Notes under the pieces: generated by a model
What the model was told of the DNA's origin: nothing
Seen by the model: only the letters and a program-made list of their open reading frames with translations
Databases searched by the model: none
Position numbers and translations under genes: made by a program
Shown: one piece after another, positions 7,825 to 15,664 of the stretch
How positions within the stretch are numbered: position 1 is the stretch's first letter
Layout: every line of letters starts with the position of its first letter
Source of the DNA: Crenobacter luteus
GTDB lineage: Bacteria; Pseudomonadota; Gammaproteobacteria; Burkholderiales; Chromobacteriaceae
Length of the DNA: 64,000 bases
Assembly: GCF_004345725.1 (NCBI RefSeq)
Contig: NZ_SLXG01000001.1
Span: 124,001 to 188,000 of the forward strand
Reading direction: 5' to 3'

Positions 7825-9165
7825 ATGGCCGAGATCAACCCCACCCAGATCGCCACCCAGCTGGCAAGCCTGTACGTGCAGAAGTCGCAGCAGCAGCTGA
7901 CGACGCAGAACAAGGCCGCCAAGGCGCGCAGCGACGCCTTGAACCAGCTGCAGAAGGCGTTGCAGGACTTCCGCTCGACGCTGTCGGGCCTCGGCGCCAA
8001 AAAGACCCTGGCTGCGATGAGCGCGAGCTTCGGCCAGGACGGCGCGGGCACGGTCAGCGCCAGCGGCACCGCGCAGCCGGGCAGCTACGCGCTGTTCGTC
8101 GAGAAGCTCGCCACCGCGCACCAGATCGCCGTCGACGGCGCGACGGCGACGGCCGGCGGCACGCTGACGATCGGTCTGGCCGGCGGCGGCAGCTTCGACG
8201 TCGACCTGGCGGCGGCCGACCGCGACGGCGACGGCTCGCTGTCGGCCGCCGAGATCGCGCGGGCGGTCAACCGCGCGCCGGACAACGGCGGCAAGGTCAA
8301 CGCGATGGTGCTGACCGCCGACGGCCAGACGCGGCTGGTGTTCGCCTCGGCCAACACCGGCGCGGCGGGCCAGATCACGCTCGACGCCTCGCAGGTGGCC
8401 GACGCCGGGCTGCAGGCGGCCCTGGGCACGCCGACCCAGCTTTCCGCCGCGGCCGACGCGGTGGTGTGGCTCGGCGGCAAGGACTCCGGCGTCAAGATGC
8501 AGCAGGCGTCGAACACTTTTACCGCGATCGACGGCGTGACGATGACCTTCACGCGCGCGATGCAGGACGGTGACGCGCCGCTGACGCTGACGGTGGCGCG
8601 CAACGCGAACGACACCGCCGCCAACGTGCAAAGTTTCGTCGACGCCTACAACGGCCTGCTCAAGACGCTCGACACGCTGTCGGCTGCCGGCGGCACCGAC
8701 AAGAGCGCCGGCCCGTTCGCCTCCGATTCGGGCGTGCGCGCGCTGCGCGACCGGCTCAACACGATGATCCGCCAGCGCTTCGGCGGCGTCAGCTTGGCCG
8801 AGATGGGCGTGACCGCGTCGCGCCAGGGCACGCTGTCGCTCGACCGCGCCAAGCTCGACAAGTTGATGGCCGACAAGCCGACCGCGCTCGACGACTTCTT
8901 CAACGGCGCCGGTGCCAACGGCCTGCTCAAGGAGGTCGGCGGCTACCTCGACAAGTGGCTGAACGGCAGCAGCGGCCTGATCAAGCAGCGCCGCGACAGC
9001 GCGCAGCGCATGCAGGGCGAGCTGGACGCGCGCCAGGCGCGCATCGACAACCAGTACGACCAGGCCTACAAGCGCTACCTCGCCCAGTACTCGCAACTGC
9101 AGGCGATGCAGGCGCAGATGAGCCAGACCCTGGACACCCTCAACGGCTATTTCGCCCAGCAGTAA
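7825..9165 (+). CDS. fliD: Flagellar filament cap protein FliD (LafB type) with an internal EF-hand loop
   Basis: This 446-residue filament cap folds flagellin subunits at the growing tip. N-terminal (ATQLASLYVQKSQQQLTTQN) and C-terminal (QAMQAQMSQTLDTLNGYF) coiled segments are of FliD type. A flagellin-hook IN-like motif lies around residues 110-150. Within it, residues 132-143 read DRDGDGSLSAAE, matching the 12-residue EF-hand calcium loop at every ligand position and followed by a helix. Most FliD proteins carry a simpler DTLxGIRDAIN stretch here. The ATG at 7825 follows GAGGATACAGAG. FliD inside the fliEFGHIJ run is typical of lateral-type clusters. Confidence 0.93.
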   Translation: MAEINPTQIATQLASLYVQKSQQQLTTQNKAAKARSDALNQLQKALQDFRSTLSGLGAKKTLAAMSASFGQDGAGTVSASGTAQPGSYALFVEKLATAHQIAVDGATATAGGTLTIGLAGGGSFDVDLAAADRDGDGSLSAAEIARAVNRAPDNGGKVNAMVLTADGQTRLVFASANTGAAGQITLDASQVADAGLQAALGTPTQLSAAADAVVWLGGKDSGVKMQQASNTFTAIDGVTMTFTRAMQDGDAPLTLTVARNANDTAANVQSFVDAYNGLLKTLDTLSAAGGTDKSAGPFASDSGVRALRDRLNTMIRQRFGGVSLAEMGVTASRQGTLSLDRAKLDKLMADKPTALDDFFNGAGANGLLKEVGGYLDKWLNGSSGLIKQRRDSAQRMQGELDARQARIDNQYDQAYKRYLAQYSQLQAMQAQMSQTLDTLNGYFAQQ

Positions 9166-9190
9166 GCGTCCGGGACAACAGGGAGCAAAC

Positions 9191-9583
9191 GTGGATTACC
9201 AAGCCTTCCGCGACTATCACGCGATCAACCTCGAGGCCCAGACCGCGACGGCGTCGCCGGTCCAGCTGGTGCTGGTGCTGTTCGACGGCCTCATCGACGA
9301 GCTGGCGCGCGCGCGCGGCCACATGGAGGGCCGCCGCTACGAGCAGAAGGGGGAGAGCATCACCCGCTGCATCAACATCCTGAACGGCCTGTCCAGCGCG
9401 CTGGACTTCGAGTCGGGCGGCGAGGTGGTGAGCAACCTCGCGCGCTTGTACGACTACTGCGCCTACCGCCTCTACGACGGCAGCGCGCGCCTCGACGTGG
9501 CGGCGCTCGACGAGGTGGCCGGCCTGTTGCACACGCTCAAGGGCGGCTGGATGGGGGTGCTCGAACAGCATGAAGCCGCTTGA
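9191..9583 (+). CDS. fliS: Flagellin export chaperone FliS (LafC type)
   Basis: This 130-residue cytoplasmic chaperone binds the flagellin C-terminus to stop early polymerisation. The FliS signature is visible: a start of MDYQAFRDYHAINLEAQTAT followed by SPVQLVLVLFDGLIDELARA (about residues 22-41) and a four-helix pattern. The start is GTG at 9191, with GGGAG about seven bases upstream. The 3' end overlaps the next gene by 14 bp. The flagellin it should serve is not in this window. Confidence 0.92.
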   Translation: MDYQAFRDYHAINLEAQTATASPVQLVLVLFDGLIDELARARGHMEGRRYEQKGESITRCINILNGLSSALDFESGGEVVSNLARLYDYCAYRLYDGSARLDVAALDEVAGLLHTLKGGWMGVLEQHEAA

Positions 9584-9857
9584 CCTGGAAACCCTCGATC
9601 TGGCGGTACGCACCGCCGTCGCCGCGCGCGACTGGGAGACGCTCGCACGGCTGGACTCCCGCCTGTCCACCTACCTCGCGCTGCTGCCGGCGATCGACGA
9701 CAGCCGGGCGATCGAGCGGCTGCGAGCCAGCTACGAAGAGGCGCTCGCCGCCTGCGAAGCCGCGCGCACCGAGCTGGAGCAGCGCCTGACGGCGCTCGGT
9801 CGTTCGAAGGAGGGCCACCTGGCCTACGCGTTGGCCAGCCAGTGGGGCGAAGCATGA
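9570..9857 (+). CDS. FliT/LafD-like flagellar chaperone
   Basis: This small, mostly helical, acidic protein (95 residues) has the size and position of FliT (LafD in lateral systems), directly after fliS. FliT-type proteins chaperone the FliD cap and may influence regulators. Sequence conservation in the family is poor, so the call is mainly positional. Translation is coupled at both ends: 14 bp overlap with fliS, and an ATGA overlap at 9854-9857 with fliK. Confidence 0.6.
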   Translation: MKPLDLETLDLAVRTAVAARDWETLARLDSRLSTYLALLPAIDDSRAIERLRASYEEALAACEAARTELEQRLTALGRSKEGHLAYALASQWGEA

Positions 9858-10822
9858 TCGCGTCGCTTCCCCCGTCGCCGGCCGTTCCCCGCGACGCAGC
9901 CGCCCCCGGCGCGGCCCCGCCCGCCGACGCCGACGAGGCCGCGCCGGCCTCCTTCTTCGACGCGATGCTGGGCCTGCTCGGCGCCGCGCCGCCGTCGGCC
10001 GAGGCCGGACCGGCGATTCGGGACGAGGAGACCGCTCGGGAGCCGGCGGCGTTGCCGACGGTCGCGCCGCTGCTGCCGCCCACCGTCCCCCTGGTGCCCG
10101 CGCCGCCGGCGCCGTCCACGCGCGCCGATCCGCTTGGTACCCCGATTGTGCCGTTGTCCGGCGCGTCGGGCGTCGACGCGCCGCGCCTTGACGGGCCGGC
10201 GACGCCGATCTGGCCGCAGGCGGCCGACGCGCGCGCGGTGGCCGTCTCGGCGGCTGTGCCGCTCGCCCCGGCGCTGGCCGACGCGACCGCGCCGACCGTC
10301 GAGCCGGCGCTCGCGCCGCGCGAGGGTGGGCCGTCCGTGCAGCTCGTCGGCGCGTGGGCGCCGCCGCCCGCGCCGTCCGACCCGGCTCCCGAGTGGGCGC
10401 CGCTCAAACTGCCGCCCGGCAAGCCCGAGGTCTGGGGCGAGTCGCTGCGCGCCGCGCTCGGCGAGCGGCTGTCGGTGCAGAGCGCCCACGGCATCGACCG
10501 CGCGCTGATCCGGCTCGACCCACCGCAGTTCGGTTCGCTGGAAATCGCGATCCGTCACGAGGGCGGAGCGCTGTCGGTGCAGCTTGTCGCGTCGAGCGGC
10601 GAGGTGGTCCGCCAGTTGCAGGCGATAGGCGAGGTGCTGCGCCAGGATCTGGCGTCGCGCCAGTACACCCAGGTGGCGGTCGAGGTACGCGAGGGCGCGG
10701 CTCAAGGTCAGGGTCAGGGGCAGCGTCAGGGCCGCGAACCCGAGCGCGACGCGCGCCAGCCGGGCCGTGCCCTGGCCGAGGCCGGCGACGCCGCCGCGCC
10801 GTTTGCGCTCGATCGCGGCTGA
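9854..10822 (+). CDS. fliK: Flagellar hook-length control protein FliK (LafE type)
   Basis: This 322-residue exported molecular ruler sets hook length and switches export specificity by acting on FlhB. A long, low-complexity Pro/Ala-rich N-terminal part (about residues 1-200) precedes the conserved Flg_hook C-terminal domain (about 215-290, with ALIRLDPPQFGSLEIAIRHE and VVRQLQAIGEVLRQDL). A Gln-Gly run (QGQGQGQRQG) follows the domain. The ATG at 9854 is preferred because it overlaps the upstream stop codon; an in-frame GTG lies 12 bases earlier. Confidence 0.88.
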   Translation: MIASLPPSPAVPRDAAAPGAAPPADADEAAPASFFDAMLGLLGAAPPSAEAGPAIRDEETAREPAALPTVAPLLPPTVPLVPAPPAPSTRADPLGTPIVPLSGASGVDAPRLDGPATPIWPQAADARAVAVSAAVPLAPALADATAPTVEPALAPREGGPSVQLVGAWAPPPAPSDPAPEWAPLKLPPGKPEVWGESLRAALGERLSVQSAHGIDRALIRLDPPQFGSLEIAIRHEGGALSVQLVASSGEVVRQLQAIGEVLRQDLASRQYTQVAVEVREGAAQGQGQGQRQGREPERDARQPGRALAEAGDAAAPFALDRG

Positions 10823-10843
10823 ACGCCTTGGAGGATGGATTAA

Positions 10844-11299
10844 ATGAGCAAGAAAAGCATCGTGGTGGTCGCGCTCGGCATGGTGGTGGCGCTGGCCGCC
10901 GGCGCCGGCGGCGTTTACTGGTGGGCGAACTCGGAGCGGCCGCCGGCCGAGCCGGGGCAGCGCGTCGCCGCCGCCGACGCGCCGTCGCGTTTCGTGGGGC
11001 TCGACAAGGTGGTCGTGATGCTCAAGGGCGAGGCCGGCGCCGGGGAGTTGCATTACATGGCGGTCGACCTGGTGTTCCGCACCACCGAGCAGGACGAGAA
11101 GTCGCTCAAGGCCCAGCTGCCCTATCTGAAGACGGTCGCGGTGCGCGCGCTGTCGCAGCTCGAGCTGGCGCGCGCGTCGGCGATGGGCATCGACGACTAC
11201 CAGGCGCTGCTGGCCAAGGCCTACACCGCGGCCTACGCCGCCGAGGCGGGCGGGCGGCCCTTTTCCGAGGTGATGGTCGGCAAGCTGATCATCGAGTAG
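10844..11299 (+). CDS. fliL: Flagellar basal body-associated protein FliL (LafF type)
   Basis: This 151-residue single-pass inner-membrane protein is associated with the stators. The N-terminal membrane helix covers about residues 5-27 (VVVALGMVVALAAGAGGVYW), and the periplasmic part ends VMVGKLIIE. A GGAGG ribosome site lies eleven bases before the ATG. FliL directly before the sigma-28 and stator genes matches the lafF-lafS-lafT-lafU order of lateral systems. Confidence 0.9.
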   Translation: MSKKSIVVVALGMVVALAAGAGGVYWWANSERPPAEPGQRVAAADAPSRFVGLDKVVVMLKGEAGAGELHYMAVDLVFRTTEQDEKSLKAQLPYLKTVAVRALSQLELARASAMGIDDYQALLAKAYTAAYAAEAGGRPFSEVMVGKLIIE

Positions 11300-11309
11300 G
11301 ACGCAAACC

Positions 11310-12002
11310 GTGTATAGCGCTTACGCCGAAGCCGACGCGCCGCTGCGCGTCGAGGCGAGCCGGCTCGCCGAATTCGCCCCGCTGGTCAAGCGCATCGTGC
11401 GCCAGCTCGCCTCGCAGGCCGGCGGCGTGCTCGAGCGCGAGGACATGGAGCAGATCGGCCTGATGGCGCTGGTCGAATCGCTGCGCCGCTACGGCGAGCC
11501 GGACGCGCAGTTCGCCGGCTACGCGGTGCTCAGGGTGCGCGGCGCCATTCTCGACGAGCTGCGCCGGCTCGACTGGCGGCCGCGCTCCCTGCGCCAGGAC
11601 GCGCACCGCCTGCGCGACGGCCTGCGCGAGCTGACCCGCCGCCTGGGGCGCGAGCCCTCCGAGGCGGAGGCGGCGCGCGCGCTCGGGCTGGACGCCGACG
11701 CCTACCGCGCGCTGTTGCTCGCCGACAACGCCGAGGCGATGGCGAGTTTCGACGAACTGCTCGCCGCCGGCGTCGAACCGGTGGACGCCGAAACGCCGGA
11801 GACGCGCGTCACGCGGCGGATGACGCTGGCCTCGGCGCTGTCCGCGCTCGACGAGCGCGAGCAGCGCGTGATCCAGCTCTACTACGAGTTCGAGCTCAGC
11901 CTCAAGGAAATCGCCGCGGTGCTCGAGCTGACCGAGGCGCGCGTCTGCCAGATCAACAAGAACGCGCTCAAGAAGATGAAGGCCCGGCTAGAGGCCGCCT
12001 GA
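11310..12002 (+). CDS. fliA: Flagellar sigma factor FliA (sigma-28, LafS type)
   Basis: This 230-residue sigma factor directs late flagellar gene transcription and should be held by the FlgM product encoded at 14967. Region 2 (DMEQIGLMALVESLRRYG, about residues 45-62, and VRGAILDELRRLDWRPRSLR), region 3 (RRLGREPSEAEAARALGL) and region 4 (LDEREQRVIQLYYEFELSLK, then the helix-turn-helix ending RVCQINKNALKKMK) are all present. The start is GTG at 11310. Its place beside the stator genes is characteristic of lateral-type clusters. Confidence 0.94.
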   Translation: MYSAYAEADAPLRVEASRLAEFAPLVKRIVRQLASQAGGVLEREDMEQIGLMALVESLRRYGEPDAQFAGYAVLRVRGAILDELRRLDWRPRSLRQDAHRLRDGLRELTRRLGREPSEAEAARALGLDADAYRALLLADNAEAMASFDELLAAGVEPVDAETPETRVTRRMTLASALSALDEREQRVIQLYYEFELSLKEIAAVLELTEARVCQINKNALKKMKARLEAA

Positions 12003-12045
12003 ATCGGGCGCAGACACTCTCAACAGGACCTGGGAAAGGCCAACC

Positions 12046-12909
12046 ATGCAGCAACTTTTAGGGATAGGCATCGTGCTCGTGTGCGTCTTCGGCGGCTTCA
12101 TGCTGCACGGCGGCGTGCTGCAGGTGATCTGGCAGCCGGTCGAGCTGCTGATCATCTGCGGCGCCGCGCTCGGCGCCATCGTGCTGGGCAATCCCAAGCA
12201 CGTACTGGTCGAGATGCTCGGCCAACTCAAGCGCGTGGTGCTGCGCAAGAAGCACGGCGCCGAGTTCCAGCGCCAGCTGCTGCTGCTGATGTACGAGCTG
12301 CTGATTACCGCCAGCCGCGGCCTGAAGGCGCTCGACGAGCACGTCGAGGCGCCGCGCCAGAGCCCCTTGTTCAACCGCTATCCGCTGGTGCTCGAGGAGC
12401 CCAAGCTGTTGGCCTTCATCGTCGACAACTTCCGGTTGATGGCGATGGGCAAGATCAGCGCGCACGAGCTCGAGGGCGTGCTCGACCAGGAAATCGACGC
12501 CATCCACGAGGAGCTGATCCAGCCGTCCAAGTCGCTGCACAAGATCGGCGAGGCGATGCCCGGCTTCGGCATTCTCGCCGCGGTGCTCGGCATCGTGATG
12601 GCGATGAACAGCGTCGGCGAGGGCGCCAGCACCGGCGAGATCGCCGAGAAGGTCGGCGCGGCGATGGTCGGCACCTTCATCGGCATCTTCTTCTGCTACG
12701 GCGTGCTCGACCCGCTGAGCAATGTGATGCACCAAGAGGTGAAGGAGGAATTGTCCAACTTCGAATCGGTGAAGGTGGTGCTGACCACGCACGCGTCGGG
12801 CAAGCCTCCCTTGCTGGCGATCGACGCCGGCCGCCGTCTGGTGCAACTGAACACCAAGCCGAGCTTCTCGCAGCTCGAGGCGTGGATCAACGCGCTGCAG
12901 GGCGCGTGA
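12046..12909 (+). CDS. motA: Flagellar motor stator protein MotA (LafT type)
   Basis: This 287-residue inner-membrane stator subunit forms the ion channel with MotB and pushes on FliG. Two N-terminal helices (starting ILVCVFGGFMLHG) are followed by a cytoplasmic loop carrying the charged FliG-contact region, then two further helices around GFGILAAVLGIVMAMNSVGE and MVGTFIGIFFCYGVLDPLSN. The length is normal. The motB GTG starts 15 bp downstream with a GGGAGG site. A dedicated stator pair inside the cluster suggests this flagellum does not depend on a primary motor. Confidence 0.94.
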   Translation: MQQLLGIGIVLVCVFGGFMLHGGVLQVIWQPVELLIICGAALGAIVLGNPKHVLVEMLGQLKRVVLRKKHGAEFQRQLLLLMYELLITASRGLKALDEHVEAPRQSPLFNRYPLVLEEPKLLAFIVDNFRLMAMGKISAHELEGVLDQEIDAIHEELIQPSKSLHKIGEAMPGFGILAAVLGIVMAMNSVGEGASTGEIAEKVGAAMVGTFIGIFFCYGVLDPLSNVMHQEVKEELSNFESVKVVLTTHASGKPPLLAIDAGRRLVQLNTKPSFSQLEAWINALQGA

Positions 12910-12923
12910 GCGGGAGGTAGCGC

Positions 12924-13901
12924 GTGTCCACCAACACGAACAAAAACCCGCGCCACGAGGGCGAGGCGGTCATCAAGAAGGTATCGCGCCGTCAGGAGGG
13001 CGAAGGGCACGGCGGCGCGTGGAAGGTCGCGTTCGCCGACTTCGTACTGGCGCTGATGTGCCTGTTCCTGGTGATGTGGCTGATGGCCGCGCGCGAGCAG
13101 GAAAATCTCGCCAAACAGCTGATGGGCAGCGGCGGCAGCCCGATGGCCGAGGGCTCGAACCGCCTGATCGAACACCAGGGCAACCCGCGCGGCAGCCTGA
13201 TCCCGCGCGAGCCGGTCCCCGGCCAGCCGGCGGCCGAGGCGCGCCCCAACGCGCAGCTCAAGAACAGCGCCCACCCGTCGGTGCTCGACGGCGACGGCGC
13301 GCCGCGCCGCCAGCGCTACGACAGCGCCGCCGACCTCGAGAAGCTCGCGAAGATGATCGCCGAACTGTCGGCCGAGGCCGGGCTGACGCGCAACATCCGC
13401 ACGGTGGTGACGCCGGACGGCCTGCGCGTCATGCTGCACGATACCGACAAGCAGGGCATGTTCGAGCGCGGCAGCGCCATCCTCGACGCCCGCTTCGCCG
13501 CCTTGCTCGGCAAGATCGGCCGCATGTTCGCCGGCGTCGACAACCAGTTGCTGCTGGTCGGCCACACCGACGCCTTGCCCTACCGCGGCACGCACGCCTA
13601 TTCGAACTGGACGCTGTCCAGTCACCGCGCGATGTCGGCGCGCGAGCGTCTGCTTGCCGGCGGCATGGACGGCGGGCGGATCCTGCAGGTCGTCGGCATG
13701 GCCGAGCGCGCGCCGCTCGACCGGCGCAACCCCAACTCGGCGGTCAACCGCCGCATCGAACTCCTGGTGCTGACCAGCGCCCAGGCGCAAGCCTTGTCGC
13801 GGATGTACGGCATGCCGGCCGAGAGCGTGACGCTGCCGGCCTCGGCCGAATTGCCGCGGCGTCTGGAGGGCGAGGACCGCGTGGTGGTGGTGCACGACTG
13901 A
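12924..13901 (+). CDS. motB: Flagellar motor stator protein MotB (LafU type)
   Basis: This 325-residue stator subunit anchors the motor to peptidoglycan. The single membrane helix (AFADFVLALMCLFLVMWLM, about residues 34-52) contains the Asp that binds the driving ion. A plug/linker region precedes the OmpA-type peptidoglycan-binding domain (about residues 170-280, with LLLVGHTDALPYRG and the helix ending NRRIELLVL). Ion choice (proton or sodium) cannot be told from sequence by eye. The start is GTG at 12924. Confidence 0.94.
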   Translation: MSTNTNKNPRHEGEAVIKKVSRRQEGEGHGGAWKVAFADFVLALMCLFLVMWLMAAREQENLAKQLMGSGGSPMAEGSNRLIEHQGNPRGSLIPREPVPGQPAAEARPNAQLKNSAHPSVLDGDGAPRRQRYDSAADLEKLAKMIAELSAEAGLTRNIRTVVTPDGLRVMLHDTDKQGMFERGSAILDARFAALLGKIGRMFAGVDNQLLLVGHTDALPYRGTHAYSNWTLSSHRAMSARERLLAGGMDGGRILQVVGMAERAPLDRRNPNSAVNRRIELLVLTSAQAQALSRMYGMPAESVTLPASAELPRRLEGEDRVVVVHD

Positions 13902-13995
13902 GCGGTGCCGCCGTCGTGGCCCGCTGCCCGCAGGGGGGGGGAGGCCGCCGCGTTTCCCCCAATATTGTAAATGCTTATAAAAATTTAAATTTTAT

Positions 13996-14009
13996 TTGAT
14001 ATTCATCAA
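13996..14009. promoter_or_regulatory. FNR-type binding box
   Basis: TTGATATTCATCAA is an exact match to the FNR/ANR consensus TTGAT-N4-ATCAA. It lies about 225 bp upstream of the CRP-family ATG and 35-60 bp upstream of the candidate promoter, a usual activating distance. If real, oxygen status would feed into expression of the downstream regulator and the flagellar cluster. No FNR gene is in the window. Confidence 0.5.
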
Positions 14010-14043
14010 GCGATGACGGGAAGTGAAATATCCCGTAACGGAC

Positions 14044-14073
14044 TTGTGCGTCACAAAAAATTTTATTTACAAT
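14044..14073 (+). promoter_or_regulatory. Candidate sigma-70 promoter for the CRP-family gene
   Basis: A -35-like TTGTGC at 14044-14049 and a -10-like TACAAT at 14068-14073 are separated by 18 bp. The -35 box lies inside the inverted repeat TTGTG-CGT-CACAA, so a protein bound there could block or assist the polymerase. Transcription from here would give a long leader containing the 14134-14211 hairpin. Confidence 0.35.
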
Positions 14074-14133
14074 GCCGGCCTGATTTATAAGGATGTGGCC
14101 GGTTTCGACCGTGCCTGCCTGCTGTTTTGACCC

Positions 14134-14211
14134 ATAACCGCGCCCAGTCATCTCTATGTCATTGATTTTTGTATTGAAATGACATGTCTGGGCGCGGGTA
14201 GACACGGTTAT
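14134..14211 (+). other. Long interrupted inverted repeat in the leader of the CRP-family gene
   Basis: Three nested complementary arms fold on each other: ATAACCG (14134-14140) with CGGTTAT (14205-14211), CCGCGCCCAG (14138-14147) with CTGGGCGCGG (14188-14197), and ATGTCATT (14156-14163) with AATGACAT (14178-14185), leaving a T-rich loop of 14 nt. The structure ends ten bases before the ATG at 14221. It could be a cis-acting RNA element, or a cruciform or operator at the DNA level. There is no terminal T tract, so it is not a simple terminator. Confidence 0.5.
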
Positions 14212-14220
14212 ACGAAAAGA

Positions 14221-14904
14221 ATGATCAAAACAGATATCAAGTCGCAGTTGCTGGGGACGGATTTTTTTGGAGGCCTGCAAGACGAGGTGCTGGACGGCCT
14301 GATCGAGCTGGCTGTGCCGCTGCAGGTCGCCAAGGGGGAAAGCATCTTTCGCGAAGGCGACACGGTCGCCGCCATCTACCTGCTGGTCAGCGGCCGCGTC
14401 GAGGCTTCGGTGTCCGACGGCCAGGGGCGCAAGTTCGTCTTCATGTTCAACGAGCCGGGCGAGTTGCTGGGCGAGGTGTCTTATCTCGACGGCGGTCCCT
14501 GCGCCTGGAGCACGGTCGCCGAGCGCGAGAGCAGCCTGCTGATGTTCCGTCGCAGCGACCTCGTCAACGTGTTCGGCGTCTCGGACGGCCTGCCGTGCGA
14601 GACCGTGCGCAGCAAGATCCTGATGCAGCTGGCCGCCATGGTCCGCCGCATCTCGACCGCGGCCAAGAATCTCGCGCTGCTCGACGTCTACGGCCGCATC
14701 CGCATCCTGTTCAACCAGATGCAGGTCGAGGAAAACGGCCTGTGGCTGCTCGAAAAGCCGCTGACGCAGCAGGAAATCGCCGACCAGATCGGCTCCTCGC
14801 GCGAGATGGTCGCGCGCATCCTCAAGGAGCTGGTCTACGGTCACTACATCCGCATGGAGAACCGGCGCATCGTGCTGCTGAAGATGTTGCCCGAGAACTT
14901 TTAA
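14221..14904 (+). CDS. CRP/FNR-family transcription regulator within the flagellar cluster
   Basis: This 227-residue protein has an N-terminal cyclic-nucleotide-binding fold (about residues 20-120) and a C-terminal winged HTH (LTQQEIADQIGSSREMVARI, about 180-199). The recognition helix RE-x-V-x-R matches the CRP residues that read GTGA. FNR's N-terminal iron-sulphur cysteines are absent. The CRP arginine that contacts the cAMP phosphate is replaced (GE...PCAWSTV), so cAMP may not be the ligand. The ATG at 14221 is preferred; an in-frame ATG at 14179 lies inside the hairpin. Position suggests control of the flagellar genes. Confidence 0.85.
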   Translation: MIKTDIKSQLLGTDFFGGLQDEVLDGLIELAVPLQVAKGESIFREGDTVAAIYLLVSGRVEASVSDGQGRKFVFMFNEPGELLGEVSYLDGGPCAWSTVAERESSLLMFRRSDLVNVFGVSDGLPCETVRSKILMQLAAMVRRISTAAKNLALLDVYGRIRILFNQMQVEENGLWLLEKPLTQQEIADQIGSSREMVARILKELVYGHYIRMENRRIVLLKMLPENF

Positions 14905-14966
14905 GATTTCCCGTCATCCGGTCGCCTCGTTCTGGCAAGACAGAGAAACGGATCAACGAGACCGCC

Positions 14967-15242
14967 ATGCGAATCACCTCCCACAAACCCGAGTTGCGCG
15001 ACGTCGCCGCACCCGAAGCGCGTCAGCGCGTGGCCACGCCGGCGGCCGCGCCGCAGCGTGCCGCCGCCGAAACCGGCGCCGCCGCCGAGGTGGCCGCCGC
15101 CGCCGCGGGGCTGGCGGCGCTGCCCGAGGTCGACGCCGCGCGCGTCGCCGAGATCAAGGCGGCGCTCGGGCGTGGCGAGATCGGCTTCGACGCGCAAAAG
15201 CTCGCGGCGCTGATCGACGCCTACCACGGGGGGCGGATGTGA
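14967..15242 (+). CDS. flgM: Anti-sigma-28 factor FlgM
   Basis: This 91-residue protein has an Ala-rich, probably unfolded N-terminal half. The C-terminal half is of FlgM type: VDAARVAEIKAALGRGEIGF followed by DAQKLAALIDAY. FlgM holds FliA inactive until the hook is complete, then leaves the cell through the export gate. The stop overlaps the GTG start of flgN, the usual partner. The first 40 residues are too biased to compare; the call rests on the C-terminus and the flgM-flgN pairing. Confidence 0.85.
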   Translation: MRITSHKPELRDVAAPEARQRVATPAAAPQRAAAETGAAAEVAAAAAGLAALPEVDAARVAEIKAALGRGEIGFDAQKLAALIDAYHGGRM

Positions 15243-15664
15243 GCCGGAGTGCCGCGCTCAAGCGCCTGCTGGCCGACGTGCGCGCCGACCTGCGCGACTA
15301 CGGCCAGCTCGAGACCGCGCTCGAGCGGCAGTTCGCGGCCGCGTGCGCGCGCGACGCGCAGGGTCTGGCCGGAGCGGGCGCTGTCGTGCTCGAACTGGTC
15401 GAGCGGCTGGACGAGCGCCGCCGCGCGCGGCGCGCGCTGTGCGCGACGGTGCTCGGCCAGGATGCCGGCGCGTCGGTCGACGCCGTGCTGGCCCTGCTGC
15501 CGCTGGCGCCGCGCATGGCGTTGGCCGAACCCTGGCAGGCGCTGCGCGAGCGGGTTTCGCGCTGCAAGGCCCTGAACGAACGCAACGGCGGCCTGTTGGC
15601 CGCGCAACAGGAAAGCATCGAACGGGTGCTGCACGGGGAGAAGGACGTCTATGTTCCGTGTTGA
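15239..15664 (+). CDS. flgN: Flagellar chaperone FlgN
   Basis: This 141-residue helical cytoplasmic protein has the size and coiled-coil look of FlgN, the export chaperone for the hook-associated proteins FlgK and FlgL. The C-terminal RVSRCKALNERNGGLLAAQQ segment resembles the helix conserved in FlgN. The GTG start at 15239 overlaps the flgM stop. The 3' end overlaps the next gene by 14 bp. Confidence 0.82.
   Translation: MSRSAALKRLLADVRADLRDYGQLETALERQFAAACARDAQGLAGAGAVVLELVERLDERRRARRALCATVLGQDAGASVDAVLALLPLAPRMALAEPWQALRERVSRCKALNERNGGLLAAQQESIERVLHGEKDVYVPC

Larger units (their letters stand above)
13945..14220. promoter_or_regulatory. AT-rich regulatory island upstream of the CRP-family gene
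   Basis: This roughly 270 bp gene-free stretch is sharply AT-rich against the GC-rich surroundings. It contains a perfect palindrome AAAATTTAAATTTT at 13980-13993, the FNR-like box at 13996-14009, an inverted repeat TTGTGCGTCACAA at 14044-14056, a candidate promoter at 14044-14073, and a long interrupted hairpin at 14134-14211. The composition would suit H-NS-like silencing or complex regulation; that is inference. Confidence 0.6.

Noticed and set aside
14221-14904. Identification of the CRP-family regulator as FNR
   Set aside because: The N-terminal cysteines that hold the FNR iron-sulphur cluster are absent, and the recognition helix is CRP-like.
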